A stretch of DNA of 64,000 bases from Unio delphinus (taxonomy: Eukaryota > Mollusca > Bivalvia > Unionida > Unionidae): NCBI GenBank assembly GCA_029339505.1, contig JAQISU010000081.1, positions 13,179,001 to 13,243,000 of the forward strand, read 5' to 3'. Below the pieces are notes generated by a model. That model made no database searches. It was not told the DNA's origin and was given only the letters and a program-made list of their open reading frames with translations. Shown piece by piece: positions 1-22,848 of the stretch (positions are counted from its first letter, which is position 1; each line of letters opens with the position of its first letter). The position numbers and the translations under genes were made by a program.

Positions 1-104
1 CAGGTAACAGACTCTCACTATTTTTTAAGTTCTTGAAATTAAGTTGTCACGATGCTTATTCCATTTTACATCTGCACTGATAATACCACTGTTACTACTA
101 CTAA

Positions 105-186
105 TACTACTTATTATTATTATTATTAGTAGTAGTAGTAATAGTAGTAGTGGTAGTAGTAGTAGTTGTTGTAGTAGTAGTAAAAA

Positions 187-272
<86 letters not shown>

Positions 273-273
273 A
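105..273. repeat. (AGT)n trinucleotide microsatellite
   Basis: Imperfect AGT/TAG repeats spanning about 170 bases. Open frames here translate to poly-Ser, poly-Leu or poly-Thr and are artefacts. Confidence 0.97.
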
Positions 274-944
274 AGTAACTATCATCATTGAAATGCATTT
301 CTAACACGTGATTAAATTCAATTTTTGTTGTTGTTGTCTTTTTAAAATTATTTGACTAACCGTTATATGTTCCAAAGATCGAAAGAACTCAGGTTCGACC
401 AATTGTGTTTTTTATATTGCATTTTCCTCTCTACCAACCAAAGCTTGAATGATTAAATCCACTGTCAATCTCGGAGATGAGTCAGTCGGTCATTTAAACT
501 GTTTCCCTAGTCAATGCTGAAACTTGTTTTGTTTGCCATTTAAAGTTACTGACATACACTGAGAGCAATTCATTGTAATGTGCGGATTATTAGGGTAGAA
601 CGGGAGACAATTTGGACTGCGAGGTCGATTCAGAAACACTTTTGCTATACCAGCATTTGCGTTTTGGAATTCTCTATCCTTCATGATGCGTTACTGAAAC
701 TCATTTCCTTCATTTAAAATCTAACATTTGATGATATGCGAGAGTAACAAATATCATTGATCGTAAGTTGAGTATTTCGTTTCTTCCTAAATTAATGCTG
801 TTTTACCTTTGCAGTGCTGGTAATGATCATTAACCATGGGTGTTTGGAGATCGGGTTAAAACAAAATCTTAAAATATCCATTTATGTATATTTAACTTTT
901 GGTTATAGAATGCCTTTCAAACGTTATTTAACCGTCTCTAGTCT
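274..944. other. Non-coding stretch
   Basis: No convincing exon, repeat or RNA gene seen; AT-rich sequence upstream of the DUOXA gene. Confidence 0.5.
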
Positions 945-1200
945 GTTGTTGTTGTTGTCGTAGGGTTTAACGCCATTTTGCAGCACACGATTGGCTATAC
1001 ATGGCGGCCAGAATTAATGTTGGCGAAAGAACCCGAGAAAACCCCCGGAAAGAACAAGCGACCCACGAGAAGCTACTCGCAAGTTTGCTTACATACCCAC
1101 ATTAGCCGAATCGGAGATTCGAACTCACGCAGACAGAGTTGAGATGGCAGAGATCCGTAACGGAGAGCGCTTTAGACCACTCAGTCACTCGAGGCCCCGT
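945..1200 (-). mobile_element. tRNA-derived SINE, family B (minus strand)
   Basis: On the minus strand it begins with a tRNA-like head (box A-like TGGTCTAAAGCGC, box B-like GAGTTCGAATCTC), continues through a conserved body ending AAAATGGCGTTAAACCCTAC, and finishes with a (CAA)n-type tail. Further copies of the family are at 15670, 41393, 48440, 50385, 50835 and 55055, which confirms it as a dispersed repeat. Confidence 0.85.
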
Positions 1201-2149
1201 CTCTAGTCTGTAATATGCTAGTGAGATAAAGAACCAAGAAACACAGTTTTAAGAAGTTGTTTGATAGTCTTTTTATTGAGTACTGAATGGTCATCCAAAT
1301 AGAAGGCTGTATGTTGTATATATAAAAATACAAGGTTGATTGCGTTAATAGCTTCGCTGGAATCATTTGATAATCTCTAGTTAAGGCAGTTTGATATGGA
1401 CATTTGGTCAAAAAGTGGATTGTGGTTTATGGAATAATTTATACTTGTTAAAATATCTTAAAATATGCCTTCTGGCGACTTTTTTAAACAATATTTGTTT
1501 TAAAGTACTGATAAAACAGATATGGATAGTTAGTTGGTGCATTTTTTAAATATATTTTCTTATCAATTTGTATATTTCAGCTAATTTGAATTACTCTAGA
1601 AATTTATAGTTCAATTAATTGTTTCATTCAATGGATCAAAACTTGAAAAATCGGATATTTTTCAGAATTTTGGGGTGACTACCATCTGTCCCGGTTGGTT
1701 TGTTAATATACATTTTACTGACAATCTTAACAGCAACAGTTTATTCACAAAAACAGTAACTTTGTTTGTCCATCTCTGCCTCTGTAAAATTAGACATATC
1801 ATGTATTTGGGAAATGTTAGCGAAAACGAGGTTCAGTTGGGCAATATTGTAATAATCGGTGTAACAAATGCATGTTTTTAGTATGGTCTTAGAAGCACTG
1901 GTTTTGTACACGTTAGTTCTCGTCTGTGATTCAAGACGGACCTGTTATCATTATCTTAGGCAATGGCTTCTTTGAAAAAAGTAGAGTCTATGACTGTGAA
2001 TTGGATTGTACATGACAATTCGCAAATACATACATACAATTCAGGTGTCAAATATTTTCAATACATTATGTTTAATTTTGCGAATTATTTAGGAATTTTG
2101 TACAGATAGTAGTTTTACATCCACCATAGGTTGTTTTGCCAAACCAATA
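1201..2149. promoter_or_regulatory. Upstream region of DUOXA (no defined promoter)
   Basis: About 950 bases between a SINE and the DUOXA start codon. No clear TATA box, CpG island or upstream coding exon was recognised. Part of it must be 5' UTR or promoter if exon 1 is the true first coding exon. No DUOX exon is visible, so a head-to-head DUOX partner, as in vertebrates, would have to lie outside the window. Confidence 0.3.
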
Positions 2150-12511
<10,362 letters not shown>

Positions 12512-12607
12512 GTAAGACGTCTTCTGTATCATAACAATGTTTCACTGTGGAGTAGAGCTCTTATTGTGACTTTTAAACTCAAAGAGCTCAGTGTACATAT
12601 TCAAATT

Positions 12608-12610
<3 letters not shown>

Positions 12611-12678
<68 letters not shown>
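12611..12678. repeat. (TA)n microsatellite
   Basis: About 34 TA units, about 100 bases after DUOXA exon 8. Confidence 0.97.
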
Positions 12679-12680
<2 letters not shown>

Positions 12681-13411
12681 ACCCTGTACAATAGGTGCTG
12701 TACTTGCAACCAAAAGTGTGCGGAATCGCATCCAAGCATAGGGTGAACCTGGGTTGGCTACCATGTTATTTCATTGGGCAAGGCCTTTTGCTCTAATTTT
12801 TAGCTCCTTGTGATGCTTTTCAAAAATTACCATACTAATCAAACCAAAACGTGGTATAGGATGATAATGATCCATTCTTATATATTCTGTCAAAACAAAG
12901 TATTGTTGATACAAGATATAAACATTGTCAGTTTGTATTGTGGACAGTTCTGGTAAAGAAACATTTGTTGGTATTTTCTTTTTATTGGGGGGGGGGGGGG
13001 CTTTTGTTGGATATTTGCGAGACGATGTGCCAAGTTTTATCTTCCATACGGTTCCAAGGCAACACAGTCATTTCTAGTTTTATTTTCTCTGCGATAAATA
13101 TATGCTTTATTATCTGAGGAAATTTTTTCACCTCTGTTATTTATTAGATGAAGTTTAGTTTCTCCTCTGTTATATTATCTCATATGAATCATTGTAAAGC
13201 TGACTTCACTTCATATTAAATTTTCCTAACGTATGCATTTGTCAATAGTGATCGATACCTACACAAAAAAGTTTTTTTTTTCATACGACAACGAAATTAC
13301 ATTATTCGTTCTAATATATATCTAAGCTGTGACAATTTTCTCCCTGCACACAGAAGATGAACCATCTTCCTTATAGAGTATGTTTAATCTCTTAGCTAAT
13401 GCACACATTAT

Positions 13412-13548
13412 TAGTCACTGTTCTGTACCTGGCACGGACCATTCTTAGTCACTGTTCTGTACCTGGCACGGACCATTCTTAGTCACTGTTCTGTACCTGG
13501 CACGGACCATTCTTAGTCACTGTTCTGTACCTGGCACGGACCATTCTT
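13412..13548. repeat. 34-bp tandem repeat, 4 copies
   Basis: Four near-identical direct copies of a 34-base unit containing CTGTTCTGTACCTGGCACGG. Confidence 0.95.
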
Positions 13549-13897
13549 AAGGATATGCCACCCTACACACAGCAATTGGTTGTGCAATGTAGACATGACA
13601 TTAGGTATACCCAAGGCAAATAGATTCTGAACAGGAAATTGAAATTGTGAAAATATGCAGCATTTTTCTTCATAATCAATTCTGATTATAGTTTGATACG
13701 ACATAAACAACCATGTTGTTAAGTTGAATAATACAAACAGGTAAATTTTTGCATTCAATGATACGAACAGCCAAAGACAAAATGTACATTTTAAGACACA
13801 AGATTATCATGCAAACGAGTTGAAATTATCTGCATCTACATTTGAAGTTTTCCATATTATAAACATATACATGCCACTTATCTACCTTACTGAGCAG

Positions 13898-13983
13898 AGC
13901 ACATGGTGATACATCTTTTAATACACCATCAGAATTGCTGTTCAATGAAGGGGAGCTAACCCACGCAGAGATAGCTGAACCAG
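13898..13983 (+). other. Possible alternative DUOXA 3' exon
   Basis: This 86-nt stretch is bounded by CAG and GTAATA. It is open in one frame, encoding an acidic segment that includes SELLFNEGELTHAEIAEP. It would read in phase into 14204 and end at a TAG at 14281. It cannot be joined directly to the exon ending at 12511 without a frame change, so it needs an unseen exon or a frameshift. Confidence 0.3.
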
Positions 13984-14203
13984 GTAATATACTATAGATA
14001 ACACAGAAGAAACATAATTTAAATAAATTATGAAAAGATAACAACTTTCTGGTCAAGGTACAGATCGCAATACAAACAACAATGATACTGTTGATGATTT
14101 TTTGAAACAATTAAATTTTTGAGAAAAAAAAATTGTATATGAAGCAAAAATGGATTACATGTACTCTTGAAATTTATATTTGTACCTACCTGTTCAATTT
14201 TAG

Positions 14204-14698
14204 GAGATGACAACACTAAGAGTTACCCCTTATGGACTCGTAATTCCAAGGTCCAAGGCATGGACAAAAGTACTACGGTCTAGCGGGACACCAACCAACA
14301 CGAGGCTAACATCTTATCTGTCGGATGCATCCGCCACCTCATCGGGTATTGGCTCGATAACGGCGTCCATTTCTGGTACGTCCAATGCATCCACAGCTTC
14401 CACCAGAGTCTCTATACCGATGTCCGAAGGTGGCTCAACTGGTAACAGCAGAGGAATTTTTCAGGATGGTAGACATAATGGGATTTCACAGAGAAGCACA
14501 GATGGTAGCAGTACACAAGAAACTGCCGATAGATATGGTAATGTTGGAAGAACATCGCCGCCAAAAGATTCAAGAAGTCCTGGTGCAGGAAATGTTTGGA
14601 CAACACGAGAGTCTACATGGTTTCCAAAAGAAAGAAGGAAGAGAGATAATCAAGGGGTTAAGTTCTTAGACAGACAGAATCAAATCTCCCCGGTATGA
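14204..14698 (+). CDS. DUOXA: Candidate terminal DUOXA exon (Ser/Thr-rich C-tail)
   Basis: A good acceptor (pyrimidine-rich, ...TTTTAG) precedes 14204, and a frame in phase 0 with the end of exon 8 stays open to TGA at 14696-14698. The encoded tail of about 165 residues is Ser/Thr/Gly-rich, then basic, with no recognised domain; invertebrate DUOXA tails are poorly conserved, so homology cannot settle it. AATAAA follows at once (14701) and again at 15104. Alternative: a cassette-like exon 13898-13983 (AG acceptor, GTAATA donor) reads into 14204 in a different frame that stops at 14281. That exon does not join exon 8 in phase, so one of the two models is wrong or an exon is missing or damaged. 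A 24-nt micro-exon at 13354-13377 is also possible. Confidence 0.45.
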   Translation, partial: EMTTLRVTPYGLVIPRSKAWTKVLRSSGTPTNTRLTSYLSDASATSSGIGSITASISGTSNASTASTRVSIPMSEGGSTGNSRGIFQDGRHNGISQRSTDGSSTQETADRYGNVGRTSPPKDSRSPGAGNVWTTRESTWFPKERRKRDNQGVKFLDRQNQISPV

Positions 14699-14925
14699 AA
14701 AATAAATTAAATGACTTAAATGACTTAACATAGACTTCAGAAAAAAATACTGAAAAATCGACCTACATTGTGAGTAATGCAATTGCAACCCATCCCCCAC
14801 CTTAATTTCCATACACTGTATATGGATATGGACAATACATAGTTCCATTTTAGTGTTGCAGAAGAGTCATTTTCTTACCGCAAATTCATCCGCTTGGTCA
14901 GTGTTGGTCACCCTCTCGTTCAGTT

Positions 14926-14929
<4 letters not shown>

Positions 14930-15006
<77 letters not shown>
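14930..15006. repeat. (GA)n microsatellite
   Basis: About 38 GA units, just past the candidate DUOXA stop codon. Confidence 0.97.
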
Positions 15007-15008
<2 letters not shown>

Positions 15009-15103
15009 TTTCTTCATTTTAAGCCTTCTGTGATACATTGTCTAACATGACATTTAATTCTGGTTCATTTGTACTATAGTCTCACGTGTACAATATGTAT
15101 GTG

Positions 15104-15109
15104 AATAAA
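15104..15109 (+). terminator. Candidate poly(A) signal AATAAA
   Basis: AATAAA about 400 bases after the candidate DUOXA stop. A nearer AATAAA at 14701 is only 2 bases past the stop and so is a less likely site. Confidence 0.3.
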
Positions 15110-15436
15110 AAGATTTCATTTTCAAATCATCGATTGCATCTATCTTTATTAACATCAATATTATGCGATTTTGGTAAGGTGAAAGCATGTCTGCACACAA
15201 ATGATCAAACATGTCATACTATCTATTTGAATGCACGTATGGACCTCTGAATTTCATGTTGACCGAATGCAGTTGGTGCTACATTCATTTGGTGCATATA
15301 TGACCATTCGAAGTTTAAAAACATGCATCTAATCTGCAAAAAGAGAATAGAAATCAGGGCGACAAATGAGTGAAAAATAATGAAGTTGACAGCGTAGTTG
15401 CAAATAATAGTATAAATGGGTAAATACAAGTGGAGA

Positions 15437-15440
15437 GTGT

Positions 15441-15526
<86 letters not shown>
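15437..15526. repeat. (GT)n-(GA)n compound microsatellite
   Basis: GT units (15437-15487) switch directly to GA units (15488-15526). Confidence 0.97.
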
Positions 15527-15529
<3 letters not shown>

Positions 15530-15669
15530 GGGGGTGTTGAGGCACTAAACCGTTGTAATTTTGTATTCATTTTAACTCTAATCGTCTATATTGACAGTGT
15601 TTATTGTCACTGAGCGGATCTCATGATGCAGTGACAAATACAATTTAAGCTATGAGCTTTTCTAGTACA

Positions 15670-15860
15670 AGTTGTTATAGGGTTTAACGCCATTTTTCAG
15701 AAACAGGGGAAAACACCGTTATGAACCACTGACCTACGCGAAAAAAACTGACAAGCTTTGTCAGGTACCCAGAGATTCGAACTCAGGCAAACAGAGGTGA
15801 GATAGATGACCATGATCCATAACAAGGGGCGCATTGTACCACTTGGCCACTAGAGACATG
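15670..15860 (-). mobile_element. tRNA-derived SINE, family B (minus strand, diverged)
   Basis: Minus-strand tail end at TAGGGTTTAACGCCATTTTT (plus strand), box B-like GATTCGAACTCAGG and a head ending GTGGTACAATGCGCC on the minus strand. It is shorter than the other copies, with a deletion in the body. Confidence 0.7.
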
Positions 15861-16574
15861 ATACATACAAGAAATAAAAAGTTAAACGTTGCCATTTCTT
15901 TTAATGCATTAATTTTAGAGTTTTGTTATTGTTAGAGAAGGGAGGTCAACTCTGACGGTGATTATGAGCGGCTAAATCATGAATCCGTATCTGCTTGGTC
16001 CTGGTTTCTTTAGCAATTTATAGCAAACACATGAATGTCAGGATGTGACGAGGCAGGTACAGTAAAGTATCTTTCTCCAAAAATATACTTCGGTTGATCA
16101 AGTGATGGAAAACCAGCTTGCACGTTTCTGCTAACCAGCCCAAGGTATTGAGCACTGAAATGCAGTTCTCTAAAGAATCTGTGTACAGTATAACTCCAAA
16201 AATGTTACCGCCTTACGGAGATTCACTGTTCTATTGATTACACTTGAATTATAACGTTTACGAAAGTCTATAAATCATCATTCAATCAATGAAGCTTGTC
16301 ATTTTGACGTCACGAACATCTGGAATCGGAGGATATACAGTAAAGTACGTGTGGTCCATCGTAATGTGTTGGATGTTTCTTTTGGTGCCCTCTCGATACC
16401 TTCGCAACGAACACAACTCAGTTTAGTTCAAAATCATGTTTTTCTTCATATATTGAAATGGAAAAAATGAAGTGCAGAGTAAAATTTAAGAATTTGGAAA
16501 CAAGTGCTCTAAAGCAAAATTATTAGGAAACATCTGAAAAAAGAAACATATCTATGCACATCACATACAGAATT

Positions 16575-16618
16575 CACACACACACACATACACACACGCG
16601 CGCGCGCGCGTATATATA
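16575..16618. repeat. (CA)n-(CG)n-(TA)n alternating purine-pyrimidine tract
   Basis: CA repeats, then about eight CG dinucleotides, then TA repeats. This is a strictly alternating purine-pyrimidine run of a kind able to adopt Z-DNA. Confidence 0.85.
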
Positions 16619-16639
16619 TCACATTTTTAAGGTCGTTTT

Positions 16640-17960
16640 GAAATCTTTGAACACATATAGATGTCTTGTTGATGTTGCCAGTACTTCTCGCACATAACCC
16701 TTAGATTGAATATTTGTTCTGTTGTGCTTCTTCCACTGTAGAACCCTGCCTGTTTTTTCCAGAAATTATTTCTTCTGCTTGTGGTTTCAGTCTTTGCAAG
16801 ACGGTCTTCAGTATCACCTTACTATCATGGCTAATCGAACTGATAGTTCTGTAATTTTGGCACGGCTAGAGACTGCCATTTTTTAGGGGGGGGGGGAGTG
16901 TTATAATCAGTGACTAAGGTCCACTGTGTTGGCCATTCACCCGTCTGCCAGATCTTGTTACAGATTTTTGTTAGATGCTCTATCACTTACTCCCACCCCC
17001 ACCCCCAATTTTATATACGTTCAGCTGGGATGTTGTCTACTCCAGCTGCCTTCCCATTCTTCAGTACTCTTATTGCTGACTCCACCTCATTTTTGAGAAT
17101 GGGGACATCGTCATCATTTGCGGAGTTTGGAGCTTCGTGCACCTCTTGGTCTCCTGTGGACTGGTGGTTGTAAAATTCTTTACCATACCCAGTCCATCTT
17201 TCTGCAATGTCACTTGCTCTGTGACGCATTTTCCATTCTCTTCTTGAATGGTATTGACTTTGGGTTGCTTCTGTCTGGTGAGGTCTTTCACAATTTGGAA
17301 TGCCTTTTTGTTGTTATTCTTCATCAGACTTCTCTATATTTCTGTGCACGTTTGTCCAATCCAGTCTTATTTTGCTTTCTTAAAGTTTCTCCTGTTATTC
17401 TTGTTTATTCCTCGGTACTCCACTGCCCACGTTGTGTGTCTGATGTTTCTGAGGTCTCTTTAGGCATCATACAAATTCAGAATCTCTTCTATAACCCAGG
17501 GTTTTTCTTTGGGCGATGGAGGCCAATGATGTCCTTGGCAGCTGTTGTCATGACTGTGTTGAAAGTGTTTGTCATCACTTTAACATCATCATCACAAGGA
17601 GTGGATACAAAATGTCCTCCAATTGTGGGTTGGAATGCCTTGCAGATATTAGGGTCCTTCAGTTGTTCAAGGCTGAATTTGAGCCTGATGTTCTTTGGTT
17701 TGTTAATTGTCTTCAGCCTCACTCGGAAGTTCATAATCACGCGGATGTGATCACTGCTGACATCAGTACCCGTGAATGTTCTTGGTTTTGCTCAATTCAT
17801 GCCAGATCGGTAACGGTTTTGAACCAGTACATACTCGATCTGGTTATGATGGGTTCAAGTTTGATGCGTGCCATGTCCAGCATCGTGAAGCTTTATCTTG
17901 GCACAGGGTGATGGTCCTCAGTGATTATCCCTGTCTTTTAGAGCATCTTTGCCGCCAACT
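16640..17960 (-). mobile_element. RTE-like LINE ORF2 fragment, degenerate
   Basis: The minus strand carries pieces of a reverse transcriptase: VLKNGKAAGVDNIPAE (17011-17229), upstream linker pieces at 17070-17740, and WQTGEWPTQWT, LKPQA and FKDFK patches below 17000. Order and motifs fit the N-terminal half of an RTE-type RT plus the end of the endonuclease. Frames break repeatedly. The matching C-terminal part of such an element is seen separately at 40300-40790. Confidence 0.8.
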
Positions 17961-18810
17961 TTGGCATAACAGTCTTTTTTACTGACCATGTTTAGAATAC
18001 CCTGGAGTTTTGTTGTTATATATTCCATTTGTCATCAAACTTTTTTTTATTTATAACTGATAGTCGCACATTATTTTTCATACATGTATTAAAACTTCAT
18101 TTCTTCTTTCAAATGGACACTGCTTTGGTGTTTGTTTTTAAATCTAGTTATAAATATATGCTTTAATTTGCAATACAATGATAATGATCACATTATCACT
18201 TTGTTTTTGTTTATTATAACAAGATTAAAGTCTCTTTCTGAAAATTGATAATAGTGTAGATGATTATTCTTCTTATCCACCAAACAACAATCTAGTAAAT
18301 AATAACTCAGTTTTGGAACAATTCCATAAAAGATGAGATAACGTCTCTAATGAGTTATTAGATGAAAAGCACATGCTTGTAGGTACTTTTCCTTCTTATA
18401 TGCATTTAGTTTGAAGCCGTCTGATTTTAGGACACTTAGCTATTTTAAAAGGCCGGAAAATAATATTTCAGTCGTTCTCATCTATAAACTCGCATTTGTA
18501 TTCCATTTCAGTATTGATGGTGGTCTAGATGTATTAACGTTTAATTTTTGATGTTAACATTTGCAGCCATTTATTCTTTCGTGAATAAAAGTAGAGCTTT
18601 AGATAACTGACGCGTTTTTTTTTTGTTTGCACCATGATGCTGATTGCTGATCCAGCTGTGTTTTGGTCAACCACACAGTAATAATGCATGTTAACTTTGT
18701 CGGAGAAAGCCTCAGTGTTACCTTGCAATCGTTTCGTATTTCGCTTTACTTCATGATATTGGATTGTTATTTAAAGCTGTAACAACTTTATTGCGAATTC
18801 AAAATATATA

Positions 18811-19218
18811 TTATTCACAGGCGCGCCAATTAACCTCATTACGCCACTCAAACCCTGCAGCAATCAGAGTCTTGTAGCAGAGGATTATAGCATCATATTT
18901 GCTTTTATGTACATGCCTTTTAACGAGGTCAACATATACGAGATAAAAGTAATAATTCGGGTATAACCTACACAATTTATGATTTGAAATATGCATTCGT
19001 GTCTCGACATTTTTGGTCTTGGTCCATGTATTTAACATTTTATGATACACAAGAGTGCGATTTTGATTACGAAAGTCGAGCAAAATGTTTCTGGTAAGTT
19101 CTTGGTGACTGTTTAATATCAGCGAGACAATAGTCATTCCCAGTAGGAAAAATATCTTCGGACTTTCCGTTTGTGTGCTTAGATTGTCTCCCATTTGAAT
19201 ACTATAAACATGTGCCAT
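18811..19218 (-). CDS. Hypothetical single-exon ORF, 135 residues
   Basis: An uninterrupted ORF with a hydrophobic segment near residues 23-40 (FFLLGMTIVSLIL), then a basic, His/Tyr-rich region, like a type II membrane protein start. No family recognised and no repeat similarity seen in the window. It could be an exon of a larger gene, a remnant, or chance in AT-rich DNA. Confidence 0.2.
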   Translation of the reverse strand: MAHVYSIQMGDNLSTQTESPKIFFLLGMTIVSLILNSHQELTRNILLDFRNQNRTLVYHKMLNTWTKTKNVETRMHISNHKLCRLYPNYYFYLVYVDLVKRHVHKSKYDAIILCYKTLIAAGFEWRNEVNWRACE

Positions 19219-19439
19219 TGTGCTTAAATGCCATAGTGTATACTTATATATGAATTCAACTCGAGAGTTACTCTTCTTATGTCTGTGACCATCGTGCCGA
19301 ATGAAATTAGGTGTTCTGCTAATAAATCCTATGGTTTTTAAAATTCATTTTTATTATAATAAAATTTATTATAATCTCAAACCAAATCTTATAACCGTTT
19401 ATTATAATCTCAAACTAGGAACCGTTTTATGAGGAGACA

Positions 19440-20650
19440 AGGCACTGCTATCTCTTGTCTGCAGCAAAAGTCTGATTTAATTGTCGATATGGATATTTGC
19501 TTCATTGATGTGATACGCATAGAAAGGTCAATGGCAAGTGTTTTAAGAAATGACTGGATATTGTGTCAAATGTATTTTATGCCAGGTAGAAATGCCAAGA
19601 GGGAGTGTTTTCAGTTATGACAAAACATTGTGTCAAATTTATTGTATGCCAGCTAGCAATGTCAAGGGCAATTGTTTAAAAGAAAGGACTGTATATTGTG
19701 TCAAATTTAATGTATGCCAGGTAGAAAGGTCAAGGGCAGTTGTTATAAGAAATGTCTGAATATTGTGTCAAAATTATTTTATGCCAGGTAGAAAGGTCAA
19801 TGGCAAGTGTTTCAAAAGATGACTGGATATTGTGACAGATTTATTTTATGCCAGGTAGAAAGGTCAAGGGCAATTGTTTCAAAGAAATGACTGGACATTT
19901 GTGTCAAAAATTATTTTATGCCAGGAACAAATGTCAAGGGCATGTGTTTCATTGAATGACTAGATAGTGTGTCCAAATTATTTTATGCCAGAGAGAAATT
20001 CCAAGGACAAGTGTTTTAAGAAATAACTGGACATTGTGTCAAAATTATTTTAACAAAGGTCAAGGGCAAGTGTTTTAAAAGATGACTGGATATTGTGTCA
20101 AATTTATTTAATGCCAGGTAGAAAGGTCAAGGTCACTTGTTTAAAAAAAATGACTGGACATTGTGTCAAAATTATTTATGCCAGGTAGGTAGTAAGGTCA
20201 AGGGCAAGTGATTTAAGAAATGAATGGATATTGTGTCAAATTTTGATGCTAGGTATAAAGGGCAAGGGCAATTGTTTGAAGAAATGACTGGACATTGTGT
20301 CAAAATTATTGTATGCCAGGTCGAAATGCCAAGGGCAAGTATTTTAAGAAATGACTGAATATTGTGTCCAATTTATTTTATGCCAGGTAGAAAGGTCAAG
20401 GGCAAGTGTTTTAAGAAATGACTGGACATTGTGCCAAATTATTTTTATGCCAGGTAAAAAGGTCAAGGGCAAGTGTTTCAAGAAATGACTGGACATTGTG
20501 TCAAAATTATTATATGCCATGTAGAAATGTCAAGGGCAATTGTTTAAAAGAAATGACTCGACATTGTGTTAAATTTATTTTATGCCAGGATAGAAATGCC
20601 AAGAGTGATTGTTTTCAGTCATGAAAAAACATTGTGTCAAACCTATTGTA
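19440..20650. repeat. 67-68 bp minisatellite, about 17 diverged copies
   Basis: The unit contains ATGCCAGGTAGAAAGGTCAA and GAAATGACTGGACATTGTGT. Successive GCCAGG occurrences at 19581, 19648, 19716, 19783 and 19850 fix the period. Short ORFs here are repeat translations, not genes. Confidence 0.95.
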
Positions 20651-21164
20651 CTGCATGTTGAAACGCCAACGTTTTGGGTGTTTGCCAGACTGCATCACAT
20701 TATTGCCTGCCAGGCAGATAGATAAAAACATATGCCAATTCCATAGCCGTTGTAGGAAATAAAAAAAGTAATAATAAAATGTGCTGAAAAAATGTATAAC
20801 TTGTAAAACAGTTGTTGAACATTACCTCGAAAGATGTAAGTATTTTGTTTAACATCTACTGGCTGTTTTTAGGGACAAGGAATTATACCTTGGATAACTG
20901 CACGACCTTTACGCACGCACAATTAATCAACCTTTCAGATTCATAACTCCATGGCTTTTACACAAGCATAATTAAGACACGAATGAAATAGGTATAGTAG
21001 TAAAATTCAGTTTTTATATCATATATGACACATTACTTAAAATCATTTCTCAAAAGTAAAATATATCTGCATTTTCTTCAAAATAATATTCGTCTTTATT
21101 TTAATAGGCAGTTGTCGTTCTGTTTTCATTGACATCAATGCTCATTATCGACATTATACCAGAA

Positions 21165-21720
21165 CAAAATCTAGTTATCGACCATTTTACCAGAATAAAA
21201 GCTAGTCATCGAGCATTTTAACAGAATAGAAGCTATGATCGACCAATTTATCAGAATAAAAGCTAGTTAATGACCATTTTACAAGAATAAAAGCTAGTGA
21301 TCGACCATTTTACCAGAATATAAGTTATTTATCGACCATTTTACCAGAATAAAAGTTATCGATCATTTAACCAGAAGACAAACTAGTGATTGACCAATTT
21401 ACCAGAATAAAAGCTAAATATCGACAATTTTACCAGAATAAAAGCTATTTATGGACTACTTTACCAGTATAAAAGCTAGTGATTGACCAATTTACCAGAA
21501 TTAAAGCTAGTTATCTACCATTTTACCAGAATAAAAGCCATTTATCGACTATTTTACCATTTAAAAAATGCTTGGGCGACCAATTTCGCAGAATAAAATC
21601 TAGTATCGACCATTTTCCCAGAATAAAAGCTAGTTATTGACCATTTCACCAGATGAAAAGCTATTTGTCAACATTTTCAACCAGAATAAAAGTTAGCTTT
21701 CTACCATTTTATTAGACTTG
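21165..21720. repeat. 31-bp minisatellite, about 17-18 copies
   Basis: Unit approximately CGACCATTTTACCAGAATAA followed by AAGCTAGTTAT. Every unit contains CCATTTTACCAGAAT or a close variant. Copies are diverged. Confidence 0.93.
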
Positions 21721-21929
21721 ATAAAATATTTGGTTCAAACCATAGCAACCAATTAGTGCGCTACATCAAAACTGCGTCTCGTTGGTCAGAGGTGTAAGTT
21801 CTGTTTCGTAGGATGCCTTGGTTTGACAATTAGACACCTTCGATTTGTGCTCTCTGTCGATGCCGTGATTTAACAAATAGACTTCTATAAAAGGTTGTAG
21901 CGGTCGCCCCTCTCTGTAGAGTTTTTTTT

Positions 21930-22070
21930 TTTTTTTTGACACTATGTTTTTCGGTTTCTCCGGAGGCCTTGGTTTGCCTAGTAGACATCTCTGAAAAAAA
22001 GTTGTAGGGTTCGCCCTTTCAGCTACGAATATCACTAGCTCTCGTTGATAATCTTTTGTAGAAGGTGCTC
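21930..22070 (-). mobile_element. 5' fragment of the L1/Tx1-like LINE
   Basis: Matches 23825-24270 (without its SINE) around CGGAGGCCTTGGTTTGCCTA and CTCTCGTTGATAATC. It is therefore another fragment of the sequence that lies 5' of ORF1 in the LINE copies below. Confidence 0.6.
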
Positions 22071-22848
22071 TCCTCGCTGATCTTCACAAACCATTATGGG
22101 GAGGCCCTCCTACCCTAACTGTTTGTGTTTTTGCTATTGATGAAAATGTTTTTATAATTTGTTATTGTGTTAATGGTATATTTATTAGAAATATTTGATT
22201 TTATATTTTAAAAAAATTACAATTTTTGTTTTTTATTTATTGTTAATTTTTGGTAAATTGTATTTTTTTATTTTTTTTATTATTTTTAAAAAAATTGTAT
22301 ATTTTTTCTGAATTTGTTAAAAAAAAAAATATTTAATTTTTCAATTTTATTTTATTTTTTTATTTTTTTAATTCCAATATCCATCGTCCAAACATTCGTC
22401 ATATTCCATATATCTTTCCATCACTTTTTGCTCTTGTTCTCTTTTTTCCCTTCTTTTTTCCTTTCTTCTTTTAACTCTTTCTTTATCAAAAATTTGTTCT
22501 TCTGTCAAATTCTCTTCTGATTTTCTGATTCTCTTCGGTCTATTCGTCCGATTTTATCGAGTTTTCCCTCAAAATGGATACCGTAGTTCTCGATAATTTC
22601 CATTTCCTGTCGTTGTTTCTTCTCTGGGTTTGTATTTCTTTTCTGTATATTCTGTTTCCCTACCTCTTGCTGTTGTTGTTGCTGTACTTTCTGTATCTCT
22701 GCTGGTGTTTCATTTTTCTTCTCTCGTTGCTGCTGTTTTTTTTTTGTGTGCGTCTTTTCTCTGTATCATTGAGTTCTGCTTTTCTTGACTGTTTGTTGTC
22801 GGGATATTCTTATTTCCTTGTTTTGCTTTTTGTTCTGTTCCTCTTAAG

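Noticed and set aside
25..307. ORFs of poly-Leu, poly-Ser or poly-Thr
   Set aside because: Translations of the AGT microsatellite in different frames.
17118..17911. Plus-strand ORFs of 131-210 codons
   Set aside because: Opposite strand of the RTE-like LINE, whose RT motifs are on the minus strand.
19429..20650. Short ORFs with MTGHCAK/CQVE-type repeats
   Set aside because: Frame readings of the 67-bp minisatellite; they change frame with unit length.
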